Below, in pieces: positions 7,359-19,642 of a stretch of DNA of 19,642 bases (its first letter is position 1; every line of letters begins with the position of its first letter). Source of the DNA: Ferroglobus sp. (GTDB lineage Archaea; Halobacteriota; Archaeoglobi; Archaeoglobales; Archaeoglobaceae); NCBI GenBank assembly GCA_015520115.1, contig WAQS01000107.1, positions 1-19,642 on the forward strand. Reading direction: 5' to 3'. The position numbers and the translations under genes were made by a program. Under the pieces are notes generated by a model. That model was not told the DNA's origin. It saw only the letters and a program-made list of their open reading frames with translations, and did no database searches.

Positions 7359-7368
7359 ATATAAAAAA
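7359..7368 (-). promoter_or_regulatory. HEPN/MNT promoter overlapping the fusA terminator
   Basis: On the minus strand TTTTTTATAT runs just after the fusA stop codon (7371-7373). TTTTATAT (7359-7366), centred near 7363, is 26 bp before the GTG of the HEPN gene; the T6 tract (7363-7368) is also the likely end of the fusA transcript. One short element could thus end the long operon and start the next unit. A second AT-rich box (7346-7353) is too near the GTG to serve it. Confidence 0.45.
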
Positions 7369-7370
7369 GT

Positions 7371-9557
7371 TTAGGATAAGAAATCCTCTGGCTTAGGAAT
7401 TTCGAGCTTCAACCCTTTTCTCTTTCTGACTTCCATTATGAACTCTTCAACGAGATTCGGCGGAACTGGTTCGAATCCTGCAAATTCTGTGCTCCAGATT
7501 GCTTTGCCAGAAGTTGCGCTTCTTATCGCTCCAGCGAAACCGAACATTTCCTTCACTGGCGCTTTAGCGACTATTGTTACCATATCTCCTTCGGTGTTTA
7601 TCTCGATTATCTGTCCTCTTCTTCCTTGCAGCTCTCTTGTCACGTTTCCGAGCATGTCCTGAGGAACTGTTATGAAGACTTTCTGGTAAGGTTCAAGCAA
7701 TGTCGGCTTCGCTTGAAGCATCGCGGCAAATATTGCTGACCTTACCGCTGGAATGACTTGAGCTGGTCCTCTGTGGACAGCATCTTCGTGAAGCTTCGCA
7801 TCTACGAGCTTAACTTTTAACCCCATGCAGGGCTCTCTTGCTAAAGGTCCGGCTCTCATCGCATCTCTAAAACCTTCAAGAATTAGCTCCATAGTTTCGT
7901 TTAGATACTGCAAACCTTTCGTCACGTCGACGAATATGTTTCCTTCGAAATACTCTTGAACTCCGGCAGCTTCTTCTCCGCTCAATCCAGCTTCTGTCAG
8001 TATCTTCCTCTTCGTGCTTTTGTCGGTCTTTTTCAAATCGATGAGTCCTTCTTTGAACACCCTTATTACTTCCGGTGGACATGGCTCCACGACGATGTAG
8101 AACCTGTTGTGCTTGTTCGGAGACTTTCCTTCCACAACTGGCGATGTTGTCGTGACTGTCTCTCTGAAAACAACTATCGGCGGGGAAGTTACGACTTCAA
8201 GTCCGTACTCTCTCCTTATCTTCTCGACTTTAACTTCTAAGTGCAGCTCTCCCATTCCGCTTATTAAGTGCTCTCCGGTCTCTTCGTTCAGGGTTACGTG
8301 TAGCGTTGGGTCTTCTTTAGCAAGCTTTCTTAAAACTTCTATGAGCTTTGGCAGATCTCTTGGATTTTTAGCTTCGATAGCCATCGTCACCACAGGCTCG
8401 CTGAAGTGCTGTATCGACTCGAAAGGCTCCATTTCCTCAACTGACGTACAGGTGGACCCAGCAGCAGCGTCTCTAAGTCCGACGACAGCAACTATGTTTC
8501 CGGCTGGAACCTCCTCGACTTCCACCCTCTTCGGTCCCATGAATAGACCGACCGTCTGCACTCTATTTTTGGCCCTTCTATCTATGATGTATAGATCCAT
8601 TCCCGGCTTTAGCGTTCCGCTGAAAAGTCTTCCTACGGCAATCTCTCCAGCATGTGGATCTGCGACGATCTTCGTTATCATCAAAGCTACTGGACCGTTG
8701 GGATCGCAGTTGAGCATAGCCTGTCCGACTTTGCTGTTTATGTCTCCCTTCCATATCGTCTTTATTCTCTCCTTCTGAGCCTCTATGGGTGAGGGTAAAT
8801 GCCTCACGACCATGTCGAGAACGACAACATGAAGCGGACTCTTCTTAGCTAAGGTTTTCCACTCATCGTTTTGCAAATATTCATAAACTTCCTTGAATCC
8901 TACTCCCGTTTCCTTCATCGAAGGAACGCTTACCGCCCAGTTGTACAGAGCTGATCCAAAAGCTACACTTCCATTGGTAACGTCAAGCTTCCACTCGTTG
9001 TATTTTTCTGGCTTCATTACTTTAATGAGCTTGTTTACTTCAGTAATAACCTTCAACAACCTCTTTTGCATTTCTTCTGGAGTAACTTCCAACTCTCTTA
9101 TAAGCCTGTCAACCTTGTTTATGAACAAAACGGGCTTCACGTTCTCTCTCAAAGCCTGTCTGAGAACCGTTTCTGTCTGAGGCATCACTCCTTCGACGGC
9201 ATCCACAACTACAATAACTCCGTCAACAGCTCTCATCGCTCTCGTCACTTCTCCTCCGAAGTCGACGTGTCCCGGAGTGTCTATGAGGTTTATCAAGTAT
9301 TCGTTTCCTTTGTATTCGTGAACCATCGAAACGCTTGCAGCGTTTATGGTAATTCCCCTCTCCCTCTCCTGCTCATCGAAGTCCAAGTAAAGCTGTCTTC
9401 CAGCTAATTCTTCGCTGATCATTCCGGCTCCAGCTAAGAGATTGTCTGAAAGTGTCGTTTTTCCGTGGTCTATGTGCGCTACTATTCCCATGTTTCTGAT
9501 CCTCTCTGGCTTGTACATCAGCTCCTTGATCTTGTCGACCATTTTCTTCGCTCTCAT
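7371..9557 (-). CDS. fusA: Translation elongation factor EF-2
   Basis: GTPase that drives tRNA and mRNA translocation on the ribosome; archaeal/eukaryotic EF-2 type. 728 residues, the usual archaeal length. G domain: AHIDHGKTT (27-35), [11 protein letters not shown] (switch I, 61-71), DTPGH (93-97) and NKVD (147-150). Domain IV carries [10 protein letters not shown] with His595, the residue changed to diphthamide in EF-2 proteins. ATG 9557 follows GAGGTGAT with a short spacer; the rps7 stop codon lies inside that Shine-Dalgarno. An internal Met6 would also fit but has no such support. Last gene of the operon, followed at once by a T6 tract. No tuf or rps10 gene follows, unlike in many Euryarchaeota. 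Confidence 0.98.
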   Translation of the reverse strand: MRAKKMVDKIKELMYKPERIRNMGIVAHIDHGKTTLSDNLLAGAGMISEELAGRQLYLDFDEQERERGITINAASVSMVHEYKGNEYLINLIDTPGHVDFGGEVTRAMRAVDGVIVVVDAVEGVMPQTETVLRQALRENVKPVLFINKVDRLIRELEVTPEEMQKRLLKVITEVNKLIKVMKPEKYNEWKLDVTNGSVAFGSALYNWAVSVPSMKETGVGFKEVYEYLQNDEWKTLAKKSPLHVVVLDMVVRHLPSPIEAQKERIKTIWKGDINSKVGQAMLNCDPNGPVALMITKIVADPHAGEIAVGRLFSGTLKPGMDLYIIDRRAKNRVQTVGLFMGPKRVEVEEVPAGNIVAVVGLRDAAAGSTCTSVEEMEPFESIQHFSEPVVTMAIEAKNPRDLPKLIEVLRKLAKEDPTLHVTLNEETGEHLISGMGELHLEVKVEKIRREYGLEVVTSPPIVVFRETVTTTSPVVEGKSPNKHNRFYIVVEPCPPEVIRVFKEGLIDLKKTDKSTKRKILTEAGLSGEEAAGVQEYFEGNIFVDVTKGLQYLNETMELILEGFRDAMRAGPLAREPCMGLKVKLVDAKLHEDAVHRGPAQVIPAVRSAIFAAMLQAKPTLLEPYQKVFITVPQDMLGNVTRELQGRRGQIIEINTEGDMVTIVAKAPVKEMFGFAGAIRSATSGKAIWSTEFAGFEPVPPNLVEEFIMEVRKRKGLKLEIPKPEDFLS

Positions 9558-9562
9558 TTACA

Positions 9563-10147
9563 TCACCTCGCCGATTTAGCGACTCTCTCAACCTCCTCTT
9601 TCTTAGCTATAGCGTAGCTCCTGCTTTCGTTATTCGCTGCAGCTATTATCTCATCGGCTAAAGCTTGAGCGATGCTCTTCTTGGATTTGAAGGCTGCAAG
9701 TCTCGCACCTTCGGCAATATTCCTCAAAGCAACATCAAGTCTTCTCAAGCTGGAAGTATCTACGGCTTTCGGAACGGCGATACCTCCGTATTTGAGTCTG
9801 ACAACTTCTTCCCTTGGACCAGCGTTAACGAGAGCATCAACCAACACTTGCAATGGGTTTTTCTTCGTTTTCTTTTCTATTATCTCGAAAGCTTCCTTCA
9901 CGATGTTGTAGGCGAGTATCTTCTTTCCAGTGTTTCTTCCTTTCCTCATCACCTTGTTGATTAGTCTCTCAACTATGAACACTTTCTGCTTTCCAAAAGG
10001 CTCGTTAGCATGCCTTCCGTGAGTGTGGGGCACAACTCTTGGCTCTAAGCAGATGTAGTTTTTCAAAGCTGGGTCCTTAACCTCAACCTCGAAGGGGTCG
10101 TACTTTCCGAATACCAAAAGCTCTTCTTTCGTCAATCCGTACTTCAT
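9563..10147 (-). CDS. rps7: 30S ribosomal protein uS7
   Basis: Primary 16S rRNA-binding protein that nucleates the 30S head and touches the E-site tRNA. 194 residues, as usual for archaeal uS7. Core segments are visible: VERLINKVMRKGRNTGKK, LQVLVDALVNAGPREEVVRLKYGG, and the C-terminal SIAQALADEIIAAAN then AIAKKEEVERVAKSAR, the conserved tail. ATG 10147 is preceded by GAGGTGAT, which includes the stop codon of rps12; the same arrangement follows at its own stop with fusA. Confidence 0.98.
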   Translation of the reverse strand: MKYGLTKEELLVFGKYDPFEVEVKDPALKNYICLEPRVVPHTHGRHANEPFGKQKVFIVERLINKVMRKGRNTGKKILAYNIVKEAFEIIEKKTKKNPLQVLVDALVNAGPREEVVRLKYGGIAVPKAVDTSSLRRLDVALRNIAEGARLAAFKSKKSIAQALADEIIAAANNESRSYAIAKKEEVERVAKSAR

Positions 10148-10151
10148 TAGA

Positions 10152-10580
10152 TCACCTCAGAGGTTTCTCCTTCTTACCCTTCCAAAGCTCCTTAAGGCTC
10201 GTTCTGTTGACTTTGATAACCTTGAATCTAACTCCCGGGATGTCTCCCATCGATCTACCCATTCTTCCTCCTATCCTCTCCACTATAACTTCGTCATGCT
10301 CGTCGATGTAGTTTATCGCACCATCTCCTGGTACGAAGGCTGTTATCTGCTTTCCGTTTTTGATTAGCTGCACCCTCACAGCTTTTCTTATAGCAGAGTT
10401 CGGCTGACGAGCCTCAATACCTACTTTTTCAAGCACTATCCCTCTTGCCATTGGAGCCCCTTCGAGAGGGTCGGCTTTCACGTTAAGTTCGAGTACTCTT
10501 CTCACGTACCTCTTATCGCTCCACCTGAACTTCTTCCTATTTTCGATGAGCTTTCTTGCAGCGAATAATCCTCTTCCCAT
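10152..10580 (-). CDS. rps12: 30S ribosomal protein uS12
   Basis: Decoding-centre ribosomal protein that helps check codon-anticodon pairing. The PNSAIRK loop (60-66), [16 protein letters not shown] and [20 protein letters not shown] mark archaeal uS12; 142 residues fits the family. The frame opens at GTG 10589, but that GTG is part of the Shine-Dalgarno GGAGGTG, so ATG 10580 ([10 protein letters not shown]), six bases downstream, is the start. The nusA stop TAG adjoins this Shine-Dalgarno; the rps12 stop lies within that of rps7. Confidence 0.98.
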   Translation of the reverse strand: MGRGLFAARKLIENRKKFRWSDKRYVRRVLELNVKADPLEGAPMARGIVLEKVGIEARQPNSAIRKAVRVQLIKNGKQITAFVPGDGAINYIDEHDEVIVERIGGRMGRSMGDIPGVRFKVIKVNRTSLKELWKGKKEKPLR

Positions 10581-10593
10581 ATTCTCCACCTCC

Positions 10594-11013
10594 CTACTTC
10601 ACGATCACATCTTCAATATCGTGATGTCTCCTCACGAGTTCTTTAGCTTTGTTTATATTTTTTCCGCCTTTCCCTATAACGAAACCCTTGTATTGGAGGG
10701 GTGCGTAAACGTGAGCGATCTTTTTTCCACCTTTATTAATTATCTTTACTTTGACGTTAATCGGCTTGAATATGTTTTTTATAAATTCTTCAGGGTCCTC
10801 GCTGTGCTCCACTATCTCTATCCTCTTCCCTATAATCTCCTTAGCTTTCTCAACGTTTATACCTCCTTTTCCTATAGCCAATCCCATATCTCCTTTTCTG
10901 ACAACGAGAACGACTTTGTCATCGTATATTAGGCAATCCTTAACGTTCGCTCCGGTAAGACTCTCGAACAGCGTCATAATTCTAATACTCTCAGTTGTGA
11001 GTTTGACTTCCAT
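10594..11013 (-). CDS. nusA: NusA-like transcription factor (archaeal, KH domains only)
   Basis: Short archaeal NusA, 139 residues, made of two KH RNA-binding domains without the N-terminal polymerase-binding and S1 domains of bacterial NusA. The KH signature loops are [17 protein letters not shown] (about 46-62) and [16 protein letters not shown] (about 112-127). It is thought to act in elongation or termination, and always sits in or near the RNA polymerase/rps12 operon in Euryarchaeota, as here. ATG 11013 follows GGAG at nine bases. The 20-bp space before it is the one non-coupled junction in the rpoA2-fusA part and contains a T6 tract. Confidence 0.95.
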   Translation of the reverse strand: MEVKLTTESIRIMTLFESLTGANVKDCLIYDDKVVLVVRKGDMGLAIGKGGINVEKAKEIIGKRIEIVEHSEDPEEFIKNIFKPINVKVKIINKGGKKIAHVYAPLQYKGFVIGKGGKNINKAKELVRRHHDIEDVIVK

Positions 11014-11027
11014 AAAAACACTCTCCT

Positions 11028-11033
11028 AAAAAA
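11028..11033 (-). terminator. Oligo-T tract after rpl30e inside the operon
   Basis: Minus strand T6 directly after the rpl30e TAA stop, before the nusA Shine-Dalgarno. Oligo-T is the archaeal intrinsic termination signal, so part of the polymerases may stop here. Whether it works in this context is not known; no TATA box is seen between it and nusA. Confidence 0.3.
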
Positions 11034-15059
<4,026 letters not shown>

Positions 15060-15070
15060 AAAAACTCACC

Positions 15071-16885
15071 TCACGCCTTATCTCCGAGAATTAACCTCGG
15101 AGCGATAAGCATAGACTTGAGCTCGTCAAGCAGGAGCTTGAAAGCGTAACTCATCTCTATCTTGTGCACATTACTCTCATCGTCGCACACCTTGCAATAG
15201 GCTGTGTTCCTCTTGTAGTCGTAAGTAGCTACATGTCCGCAGTTTCCGCAGACCCAAACTTCCACTTTGTCTGACTCTTCGAGCAGCCTGTCTTTCAAAA
15301 GCAAAGCTGCCCCATGCCCGATTAAAACGTCCCTCTCCATCTCTCCGAATCTTAATCCACCTTTTCTCGATCTTCCCTCCGTCGGCTGTCTTGTGAGAAT
15401 CTGCACGGGACCTCTGCTTCTTGCGTGTATCTTGCTTGAGACCATGTGGTACAACTTCTCGTAGTAAATCACTCCGACGAATATCTCAGCTACGAACTTC
15501 TTTCCGGTAATCCCGTCGTACATGACTTCTTTTCCTGTGTACGAGAATCCGTATCTCTTTAAAGCCTCTCTCAAGTCTTCTTCTTTCTCTCCGTGGAATA
15601 TTGTTCCGTCCACTCTCCTCGCCTCGATTGCTCCGATCTTTCCTCCGATCATCTCCAAAACGTGACCGACGGTCATTCTTGATGGAATTGCGTGGGGATT
15701 GATTATCATATCCGGAACTATTCCGCTTTCTGTGAAGGGCATATCCTCTTCGGGAACTATCAGCCCGATAACTCCCTTCTGTCCGTGTCTCGAAGCGAAT
15801 TTGTCTCCAAGTTCTGGAATTCTCTGATCTCTCACCCTAACTTTAGCGAGTTTAGCACCGTTCTCTGAGAGGGTTAGAAAAACGGCATCGACAATTCCGC
15901 TTTCGTTGCTTCTCATCGTAACCGAAGTTTCTCTTCTCTTCTGCGGAGTTACTTCGAGCCTTGTAGGCTCCTCAAGAAATCTTGGTGGAGACGTCTTACC
16001 TATAAGAACGTCGTCCGGACCGACTTCAGTTTCCGGAACAACCAACCCATCTTCATCAAGGTGAATGTAGGCTTCAGCTCCCCTGTAACCATTCACGTCA
16101 GAAGGAGGTATCTCGAACTTATCCTCCTGTCCACCGGGGTACCTTATCTCTTCAGCCTCGTAGGTTCTGTAGAAGTGGGATCTTCCGAGTCCCCTTTCTA
16201 TGCTCGCTTTGTTGAAAATGAGCGCGTCTTCTATATTGTAGCCTTCATAACTCACAACAGCAACAACGAAGTTCTGTCCGGCTGGTCTTTCATCGTACTT
16301 GATTTCAAGCTGAGTATCTGTTGTGACAATTGGAATTTGCGGATAGTGAAGGAGGTGTCCTCTCGTATCAGCCCTCAACGGAAGATTGGCGTAGGGAATA
16401 CCGAGGCTCTGCTTTATCATAGCAGCTCCCATCGTGTTTCTTGGAGATGCGTTGTGCTCCGGATAGGGGATGCTGCCGGTGCAAATACCAACGATGAGCG
16501 AGGGATCGAGCTCAAGGTGTGTGTGCTCCTCAGTTAACTCCTCCTCGTTGACAGCTATGTAAGCGTTTTCTTCTTCTTCGGCATCGAGAAACTCTATCCT
16601 TCCCTGCCTTACAAGATCTTCGAAGGTTATCTCCCCTCTCTTAAGCTTTTCTATGTGTTTTTCGGTCACGAGGGGTTTTCCGTTTTTAACAACTATGAGG
16701 GGTCTTCTCGCTCTTCCAGCATCTGTATTTATCCTCACCTCGTTAGAGTCGGGGTAGTAAGCAACGTTGACCTGATTGCTTATTCTACCTTTTCTCCTCA
16801 ATTCCCTAATTTGCTCTGCAAGAGCTCTTCCATCATCGACAAAACCTATCAGCGCTCCATTAACGTAAACTCTACATTTTCTCAT
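15071..16885 (-). CDS. rpoB1: DNA-directed RNA polymerase subunit B' (C-terminal part of the second subunit)
   Basis: C-terminal half of the second-largest RNA polymerase subunit (Rpb2/beta equivalent). Seen: [15 protein letters not shown] (the hybrid-binding region, about 212-226), [43 protein letters not shown], and a C-terminal zinc ribbon CGNCGH...CKVC (C546, C549, C564, C567). The frame opens at GTG 16894, but ATG 16885 is preferred: GGTGA is five bases upstream and includes the stop codon of rpoB2. That gives 604 residues and a 5-bp gap instead of an overlap. Confidence 0.97.
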   Translation of the reverse strand: MRKCRVYVNGALIGFVDDGRALAEQIRELRRKGRISNQVNVAYYPDSNEVRINTDAGRARRPLIVVKNGKPLVTEKHIEKLKRGEITFEDLVRQGRIEFLDAEEEENAYIAVNEEELTEEHTHLELDPSLIVGICTGSIPYPEHNASPRNTMGAAMIKQSLGIPYANLPLRADTRGHLLHYPQIPIVTTDTQLEIKYDERPAGQNFVVAVVSYEGYNIEDALIFNKASIERGLGRSHFYRTYEAEEIRYPGGQEDKFEIPPSDVNGYRGAEAYIHLDEDGLVVPETEVGPDDVLIGKTSPPRFLEEPTRLEVTPQKRRETSVTMRSNESGIVDAVFLTLSENGAKLAKVRVRDQRIPELGDKFASRHGQKGVIGLIVPEEDMPFTESGIVPDMIINPHAIPSRMTVGHVLEMIGGKIGAIEARRVDGTIFHGEKEEDLREALKRYGFSYTGKEVMYDGITGKKFVAEIFVGVIYYEKLYHMVSSKIHARSRGPVQILTRQPTEGRSRKGGLRFGEMERDVLIGHGAALLLKDRLLEESDKVEVWVCGNCGHVATYDYKRNTAYCKVCDDESNVHKIEMSYAFKLLLDELKSMLIAPRLILGDKA

Positions 16886-16890
16886 GATCT

Positions 16891-18366
16891 TCACCTACCC
16901 TTAATCGGCTCGACTCCGAGGGAGTAAAGGACGTTTATAATCTCGTTTTCATCGACACCAACGCTTACCTCGGCGTACTGAGCGAAGTTCTTCACCAACC
17001 CACAGTTTGGTCCTTCTGGAGTTTCGTTCGGGCAAATTCTTCCCCACTGCGTTGGATGCAAATCTCTCGCTTCAAAATGGGGCTGCGATCTTGATAGGGG
17101 AGAAACTACCCTTCTTAAGTGGGAGAGGAGGGACATGTAGTTGTGCCTGTCTATGAGCTGGGAAACTCCGGTTCTTCCACCAACCCAGTTTCCTGTAGCC
17201 ATCGGGTGCATAAGTCTGTCGGTAAGAACGTCGCTTCTCACAGCCGTACTCATTCTCAGCTGCCTTCCCCTCACTTTAGCTCTCTCAAGCTGATACTTAA
17301 CGTCTTTAATTAGCCTTAAAAACGCAACTCTGAAAATTTCCTCCATCAAATCTCCAGCGAGCTTCAACCTCTTGTTGGCGTAGTGATCTTTATCGTCTTC
17401 CATTCTGTATCCGAGATAAAGCTCGAAAACGGCTTCAGCCATTCTCGCCAAGAAGAAAGCCTTCGCTCTTCTTGCCTCCTTCTCCGTTCCTATGTGAGGT
17501 AAGAAATAATGGTCTATCACCTGCGTGGCTCTCTCTATTCTGTACTCTTTGCTCTGCCCCGGAGCGACTCTTCTTCCGATGTAATCTATGGCTTCTTCCT
17601 GAGTTTCCACTTCAGCCACTTCAACGTTTTCGAGCATGAACTTCATTATCTCTGGATCCTCGCTTACCATCTCGACTATTTCCTGATCGCTTTCCACACC
17701 GAGAGCTCTCATCATCACGACGAATTGTATCGGCTTCGGGATCTGGGGGAAAGTTACTTCGAGAATGTTGTTTCTGTTCCTTTCAACCACAACTAAGGCT
17801 CTGTAACCAGAGCGCTGACTGAAGCACTTCGCCACTTCCACAGGCTCTCCGTACTTCTCCTCTCTTTCAAGAATTATCTTGTTCGGAGCCAGATCTTCAA
17901 GAGTAACGAGGGCTCTTTCGCTCCCGTTTATTATGAAGTATCCGCCGGGGTCGAGTGGATCTTCTCCGAATTTCGATGTGTCCTTAACTCCGTAGAGGTT
18001 GCAGATTTTCGACTTCACCATTACTGGAAGCATTCCTATCTTAACCCACTCTTCCTGCTGCGGAGCACCTTCGTCAACAACCTGACACTTCAACCAGATT
18101 GGCGATGCGTAGGTTAAATTTCTCAATCTTGCCTCTATCGGATAAAGCAAGTGCTCTGTTCCGTCGGCTTCTTTAACCTTAGGTCTATCGAGCTTAACTT
18201 CTCCGAGAATTACGTACGTGTTCTCAATGTCCAGTTCAATGATTCCTTGCTCGTCGATAACCTTTTGCAATCTCTCTTCGATAAATCTGTTAAACGAGTC
18301 AAGCTGGTGCCTCACTAACCTGTCGTGGGTAAAGTAGGCACGAGCAAGAACTCTCCTATCTAACAT
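16891..18366 (-). CDS. rpoB2: DNA-directed RNA polymerase subunit B'' (N-terminal part of the second subunit)
   Basis: N-terminal half of the second-largest subunit, 491 residues, encoded apart from B' as in Archaeoglobus and most methanogens. Seen: [10 protein letters not shown] near the N-terminus, [22 protein letters not shown] (the lobe), and at the C-terminus [21 protein letters not shown] and [14 protein letters not shown], the fork-loop region, shortly before the split point. ATG 18366 is preceded by GAGGTGGTGGG. The 46-bp gap to rpoH is the largest protein-gene gap in the rpo part of the operon. Confidence 0.98.
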   Translation of the reverse strand: MLDRRVLARAYFTHDRLVRHQLDSFNRFIEERLQKVIDEQGIIELDIENTYVILGEVKLDRPKVKEADGTEHLLYPIEARLRNLTYASPIWLKCQVVDEGAPQQEEWVKIGMLPVMVKSKICNLYGVKDTSKFGEDPLDPGGYFIINGSERALVTLEDLAPNKIILEREEKYGEPVEVAKCFSQRSGYRALVVVERNRNNILEVTFPQIPKPIQFVVMMRALGVESDQEIVEMVSEDPEIMKFMLENVEVAEVETQEEAIDYIGRRVAPGQSKEYRIERATQVIDHYFLPHIGTEKEARRAKAFFLARMAEAVFELYLGYRMEDDKDHYANKRLKLAGDLMEEIFRVAFLRLIKDVKYQLERAKVRGRQLRMSTAVRSDVLTDRLMHPMATGNWVGGRTGVSQLIDRHNYMSLLSHLRRVVSPLSRSQPHFEARDLHPTQWGRICPNETPEGPNCGLVKNFAQYAEVSVGVDENEIINVLYSLGVEPIKGR

Positions 18367-18412
18367 CCCACCACCTCAAAATTTTCCCGAATTCCGAAAA
18401 ACGCTTCCGTTT

Positions 18413-18643
18413 TCATATAACCAGTCTGTAAACCACACTTCTTCCGGCGGTTTTACTTTCTCTAATAATTCTAACAATATCTCCCGGCTTAGCGCCGATT
18501 TCCTTAGCAATAGGATCATCTGCCCTAATTTTGGGGAGATCTTCCTTCCTAACCCCAAGTATTTTAAGGAGTTCTTCAGCCTCTTCCTTACTCAACAACT
18601 CGTGTTTCGGAACCAATATGTGATCTTGAAGCTTGAACTTCAT
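18413..18643 (-). CDS. rpoH: DNA-directed RNA polymerase subunit H (Rpo5)
   Basis: Archaeal homologue of the C-terminal domain of eukaryotic Rpb5, part of the polymerase lower jaw near downstream DNA. 76 residues, the usual size. [47 protein letters not shown] (about 37-63) and the final YRLVI are family hallmarks. ATG 18643 follows GGAGGTAGG at a short distance. First protein gene of the operon, 33 bp after tRNA-Lys on the same strand, with no TATA box in that gap. Confidence 0.97.
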   Translation of the reverse strand: MKFKLQDHILVPKHELLSKEEAEELLKILGVRKEDLPKIRADDPIAKEIGAKPGDIVRIIRESKTAGRSVVYRLVI

Positions 18644-18676
18644 GTCCTACCTCCTCTTCGTAAAGGGAGTGAGTAG

Positions 18677-18750
18677 CGGGCTCGACGGGATTTGAACCCG
18701 CGACCGACGGGTTAAAAGCCCGTCGCTCTACCTGGCTGAGCTACGAGCCC
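18677..18750 (-). tRNA. tRNA-Lys (anticodon TTT)
   Basis: On the minus strand the gene begins GGGCTCG (18750-18744) and ends CGAGCCC (18684-18678), which pair perfectly as the acceptor stem; the discriminator base is G. The anticodon stem ACGGG/CCCGT closes the loop CTTTTAA with anticodon TTT; the T arm is GCGGG-TTCAAAT-CCCGT. 74 nt, no intron, no encoded CCA. It lies directly before rpoH on the same strand, with no oligo-T between. Confidence 0.97.
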
Positions 18751-18802
18751 TCCTTCAGCATTTCTCACTAAACACTCTATCTGCTTTTAAGAGTTTCGCA
18801 CA

Positions 18803-18815
18803 TAATAAATATTTT
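18803..18815 (-). promoter_or_regulatory. Probable TATA region for tRNA-Lys and the RNA polymerase operon
   Basis: Minus strand AAAATATTTATTA, centred near 18810, about 60 bp before tRNA-Lys. It would start transcription near 18784, leaving about a 34-nt 5' leader before the tRNA. A second candidate, CTTAAAAG near 18785-18792, would start closer to the tRNA. This is the nearest promoter-like sequence upstream of rpoH, since none lies between tRNA and rpoH. Confidence 0.4.
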
Positions 18816-18827
18816 ACCGCCCAAAAG

Positions 18828-18837
18828 TATTATAAAT
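18828..18837 (+). promoter_or_regulatory. TATA box of tRNA-Glu
   Basis: TATTATAAAT centred near 18833, 27-28 bp before the first base of tRNA-Glu (18861), so transcription should start at or next to the mature 5' end. It lies back to back with the opposite promoter of tRNA-Lys, about 20 bp away. Confidence 0.6.
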
Positions 18838-18860
18838 CCGACAAGTGTTTTCGCTTTTAA

Positions 18861-18935
18861 GCTCCGGTGGTGTAGCCCGGCCAATCATACCGGCCTTTCG
18901 AGCCGGTGACCCGGGTTCAAATCCCGGCCGGAGCA
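18861..18935 (+). tRNA. tRNA-Glu (anticodon TTC)
   Basis: Acceptor stem GCTCCGG (18861-18867) pairs with CCGGAGC (18928-18934), discriminator A at 18935. The anticodon stem CCGGC/GCCGG closes the loop CTTTCGA, anticodon TTC; the T arm is CCCGG-GTTCAAAT-CCCGG. 75 nt, no intron, CCA not encoded. Followed directly by a T6 terminator. Confidence 0.97.
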
Positions 18936-18941
18936 TTTTTT
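18936..18941 (+). terminator. Oligo-T terminator of tRNA-Glu
   Basis: Six T residues begin directly after the discriminator base of tRNA-Glu, the usual archaeal stop signal for a single tRNA unit. Confidence 0.6.
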
Positions 18942-19184
18942 AATTTAAAACTTTCTCGATCGTTAAGAAATCCTTGCAAATTGAACTTAACATCCGTATT
19001 TTGATTTTAACGGTTCGCTTTGATTTGCACCTAAGGATCGGGATTTTAGCTTTAATTCCAAGACCTCTTAACTTCTCGAATGGTTGTTTTCTGAAGGGGA
19101 TAGCAGAGGTCAAAAAGTTCTTGTAAAAAGATATGGAGCCTTCAGAAATGATGATCGAAGGTAACTACTTAGGGTGAAAGGGAG
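18942..19184. other. Gene-free spacer with two interleaved inverted repeats
   Basis: About 240 bp between tRNA-Glu and the end of the glutamate dehydrogenase gene. No open frame with a credible start is seen. It holds two perfect inverted repeats whose arms alternate: GACCTCT (19062-19068) with AGAGGTC (19105-19111), and TTTCTGAAGG (19088-19097) with CCTTCAGAAA (19139-19148). Such an order could form a pseudoknot in RNA. Weak AT-rich boxes exist on both strands but none is compelling. Confidence 0.4.
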
Positions 19185-19642
19185 TTAAGGAAATATTCCT
19201 CTAAGCTCTAAAGCCTTCACAACTCTCCTCAGAGCTAAGATCATGGCGGCATCTCTCATTAAAATTTCCCCGAACTCGTTTTTCGTCTTAACGACATCTT
19301 CAAAAGCTCTGACCATGATTCTCTCAAGCTCGGAATTTACTCTCTCTTCGTCCCAGAAATATCTTTCGAGATCTTGAACCCATTCAAAGTAGCTTACAAC
19401 GACACCTCCAGCGTTGGCAAGTATGTCCGGCACGACGAGTTCGCACTTCTTGTCTAAATATTCTTCAGCCTCTGGAGTTACTGGACCATTTGCCGCTTCG
19501 ACGATTATTCTTGCTTTGACATCCCTAACGTTGTCCTTCGTTATGACGTTCTCGATGGCTGCCGGAATTAAAACGTCCACGTCTAAGCTCAAAAGCTCCT
19601 CGTTTGTTATGTTTTCCGCGAAATTCAGAACGCTTCCAGATC
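19185..19642 (-). CDS. gdhA: Glutamate dehydrogenase, C-terminal part (5' end beyond window)
   Basis: C-terminal 150 or so residues of a Glu/Leu/Phe/Val dehydrogenase, which interconverts glutamate and 2-oxoglutarate with NAD(P)H. The frame is open through the right edge: translation upstream of 19592 continues as GSVLNFAENITNEELLSLDVD (19636-19574), so the codon TTG at 19592 is internal. Family marks: DVLIPAAIENVI, IIVEAANGPVTPEAEEYL, VVPDILANAGGVVVSYFEW and, at the end, RDAAMILALRRVVKALELRGIFP (19256-19188). The dinucleotide-binding N-terminal portion of the domain lies outside. Convergent with tRNA-Glu. Confidence 0.93.
   Translation of the reverse strand, partial: SGSVLNFAENITNEELLSLDVDVLIPAAIENVITKDNVRDVKARIIVEAANGPVTPEAEEYLDKKCELVVPDILANAGGVVVSYFEWVQDLERYFWDEERVNSELERIMVRAFEDVVKTKNEFGEILMRDAAMILALRRVVKALELRGIFP

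Noticed and set aside
8107..8778. Plus-strand open frame of 223 codons opposite fusA
   Set aside because: Antisense to highly conserved EF-2 coding sequence; Ser/Thr/Pro-rich low-information translation, no start signal; a shadow frame.
10581..10589. GTG 10589 as the rps12 start
   Set aside because: This GTG is part of the Shine-Dalgarno GGAGGTG; ATG 10580 is the correctly spaced start.
18376..18558. Second minus-strand frame overlapping rpoH
   Set aside because: It is the alternative frame of rpoH and the following spacer; rpoH has a strong Shine-Dalgarno and full family match, this frame has neither.
18861..18935. tRNA-Glu as an integration site of a mobile element
   Set aside because: No integrase gene and no repeated copy of the tRNA 3' end is visible in the spacer downstream.
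19091..19154. C/D-box sRNA candidate (ATGATGA at 19148-19154, CTGA at 19091-19094)
   Set aside because: The boxes are in the wrong order and too far apart for a C/D guide RNA, and no CTGA follows the C-like box at the right distance.

Overview
The window is chromosomal DNA from a hyperthermophilic-type euryarchaeon, most likely a member of the Archaeoglobales (Archaeoglobus, Ferroglobus or Geoglobus). The basis is: an archaeal RNA polymerase gene set with both large subunits split (B''/B' and A'/A''), archaeal-type nusA, eS8, eL30 and EF-2, an MptA-type GTP cyclohydrolase of methanopterin synthesis, TATA-box promoters, Shine-Dalgarno sites of the GAGGTGAT type, and a gene order (rpoH-rpoB2-rpoB1-rpoA1-rpoA2-rpl30e-nusA-rps12-rps7-fusA) known from Archaeoglobus. 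The genus is an inference.

Left part (1-7337), a mixed set of small units: a class III CoA-transferase cut by the left edge (-); an unrecognised protein with a worn RecA/KaiC-like look (-); ribosomal protein eS8 (+), convergent with a two-helix membrane protein (-); a long MoeA with an extra C-terminal domain (+), whose 3' end overlaps by 30 bp a secreted, membrane-anchored phospholipase-D-fold protein (-). That protein is coupled by an ATGA overlap to mptA (-). A HEPN/MNT toxin-antitoxin-type pair (-) follows.

Middle and right (7371-18750), one long minus-strand expression operon of about 11 kb, read from right to left: tRNA-Lys, rpoH, rpoB2, rpoB1, rpoA1, rpoA2, rpl30e, nusA, rps12, rps7, fusA. 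Gaps are tiny, and at several junctions the stop codon of one gene lies inside the Shine-Dalgarno of the next. It joins RNA polymerase, a NusA-like factor, the decoding-centre ribosomal proteins uS12 and uS7, and EF-2.

Far right: tRNA-Glu (+) diverges from tRNA-Lys, followed by about 250 bp of gene-free DNA with two interleaved inverted repeats, then the 3' part of glutamate dehydrogenase (-), cut by the right edge.

No insertion sequence, CRISPR array, rRNA or integrase was seen. Most of the window is ordinary housekeeping. The points most worth a second look are the stop-in-SD junctions, the two promoter-to-start geometries (leaderless versus leadered), the tRNA at the head of the RNA polymerase operon, the extended MoeA, the LTD-like/PLD surface protein, the ferredoxin-like cysteine motif in RpoA1 and the intergenic inverted repeats. 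I did not find a clear case for a wholly new system.
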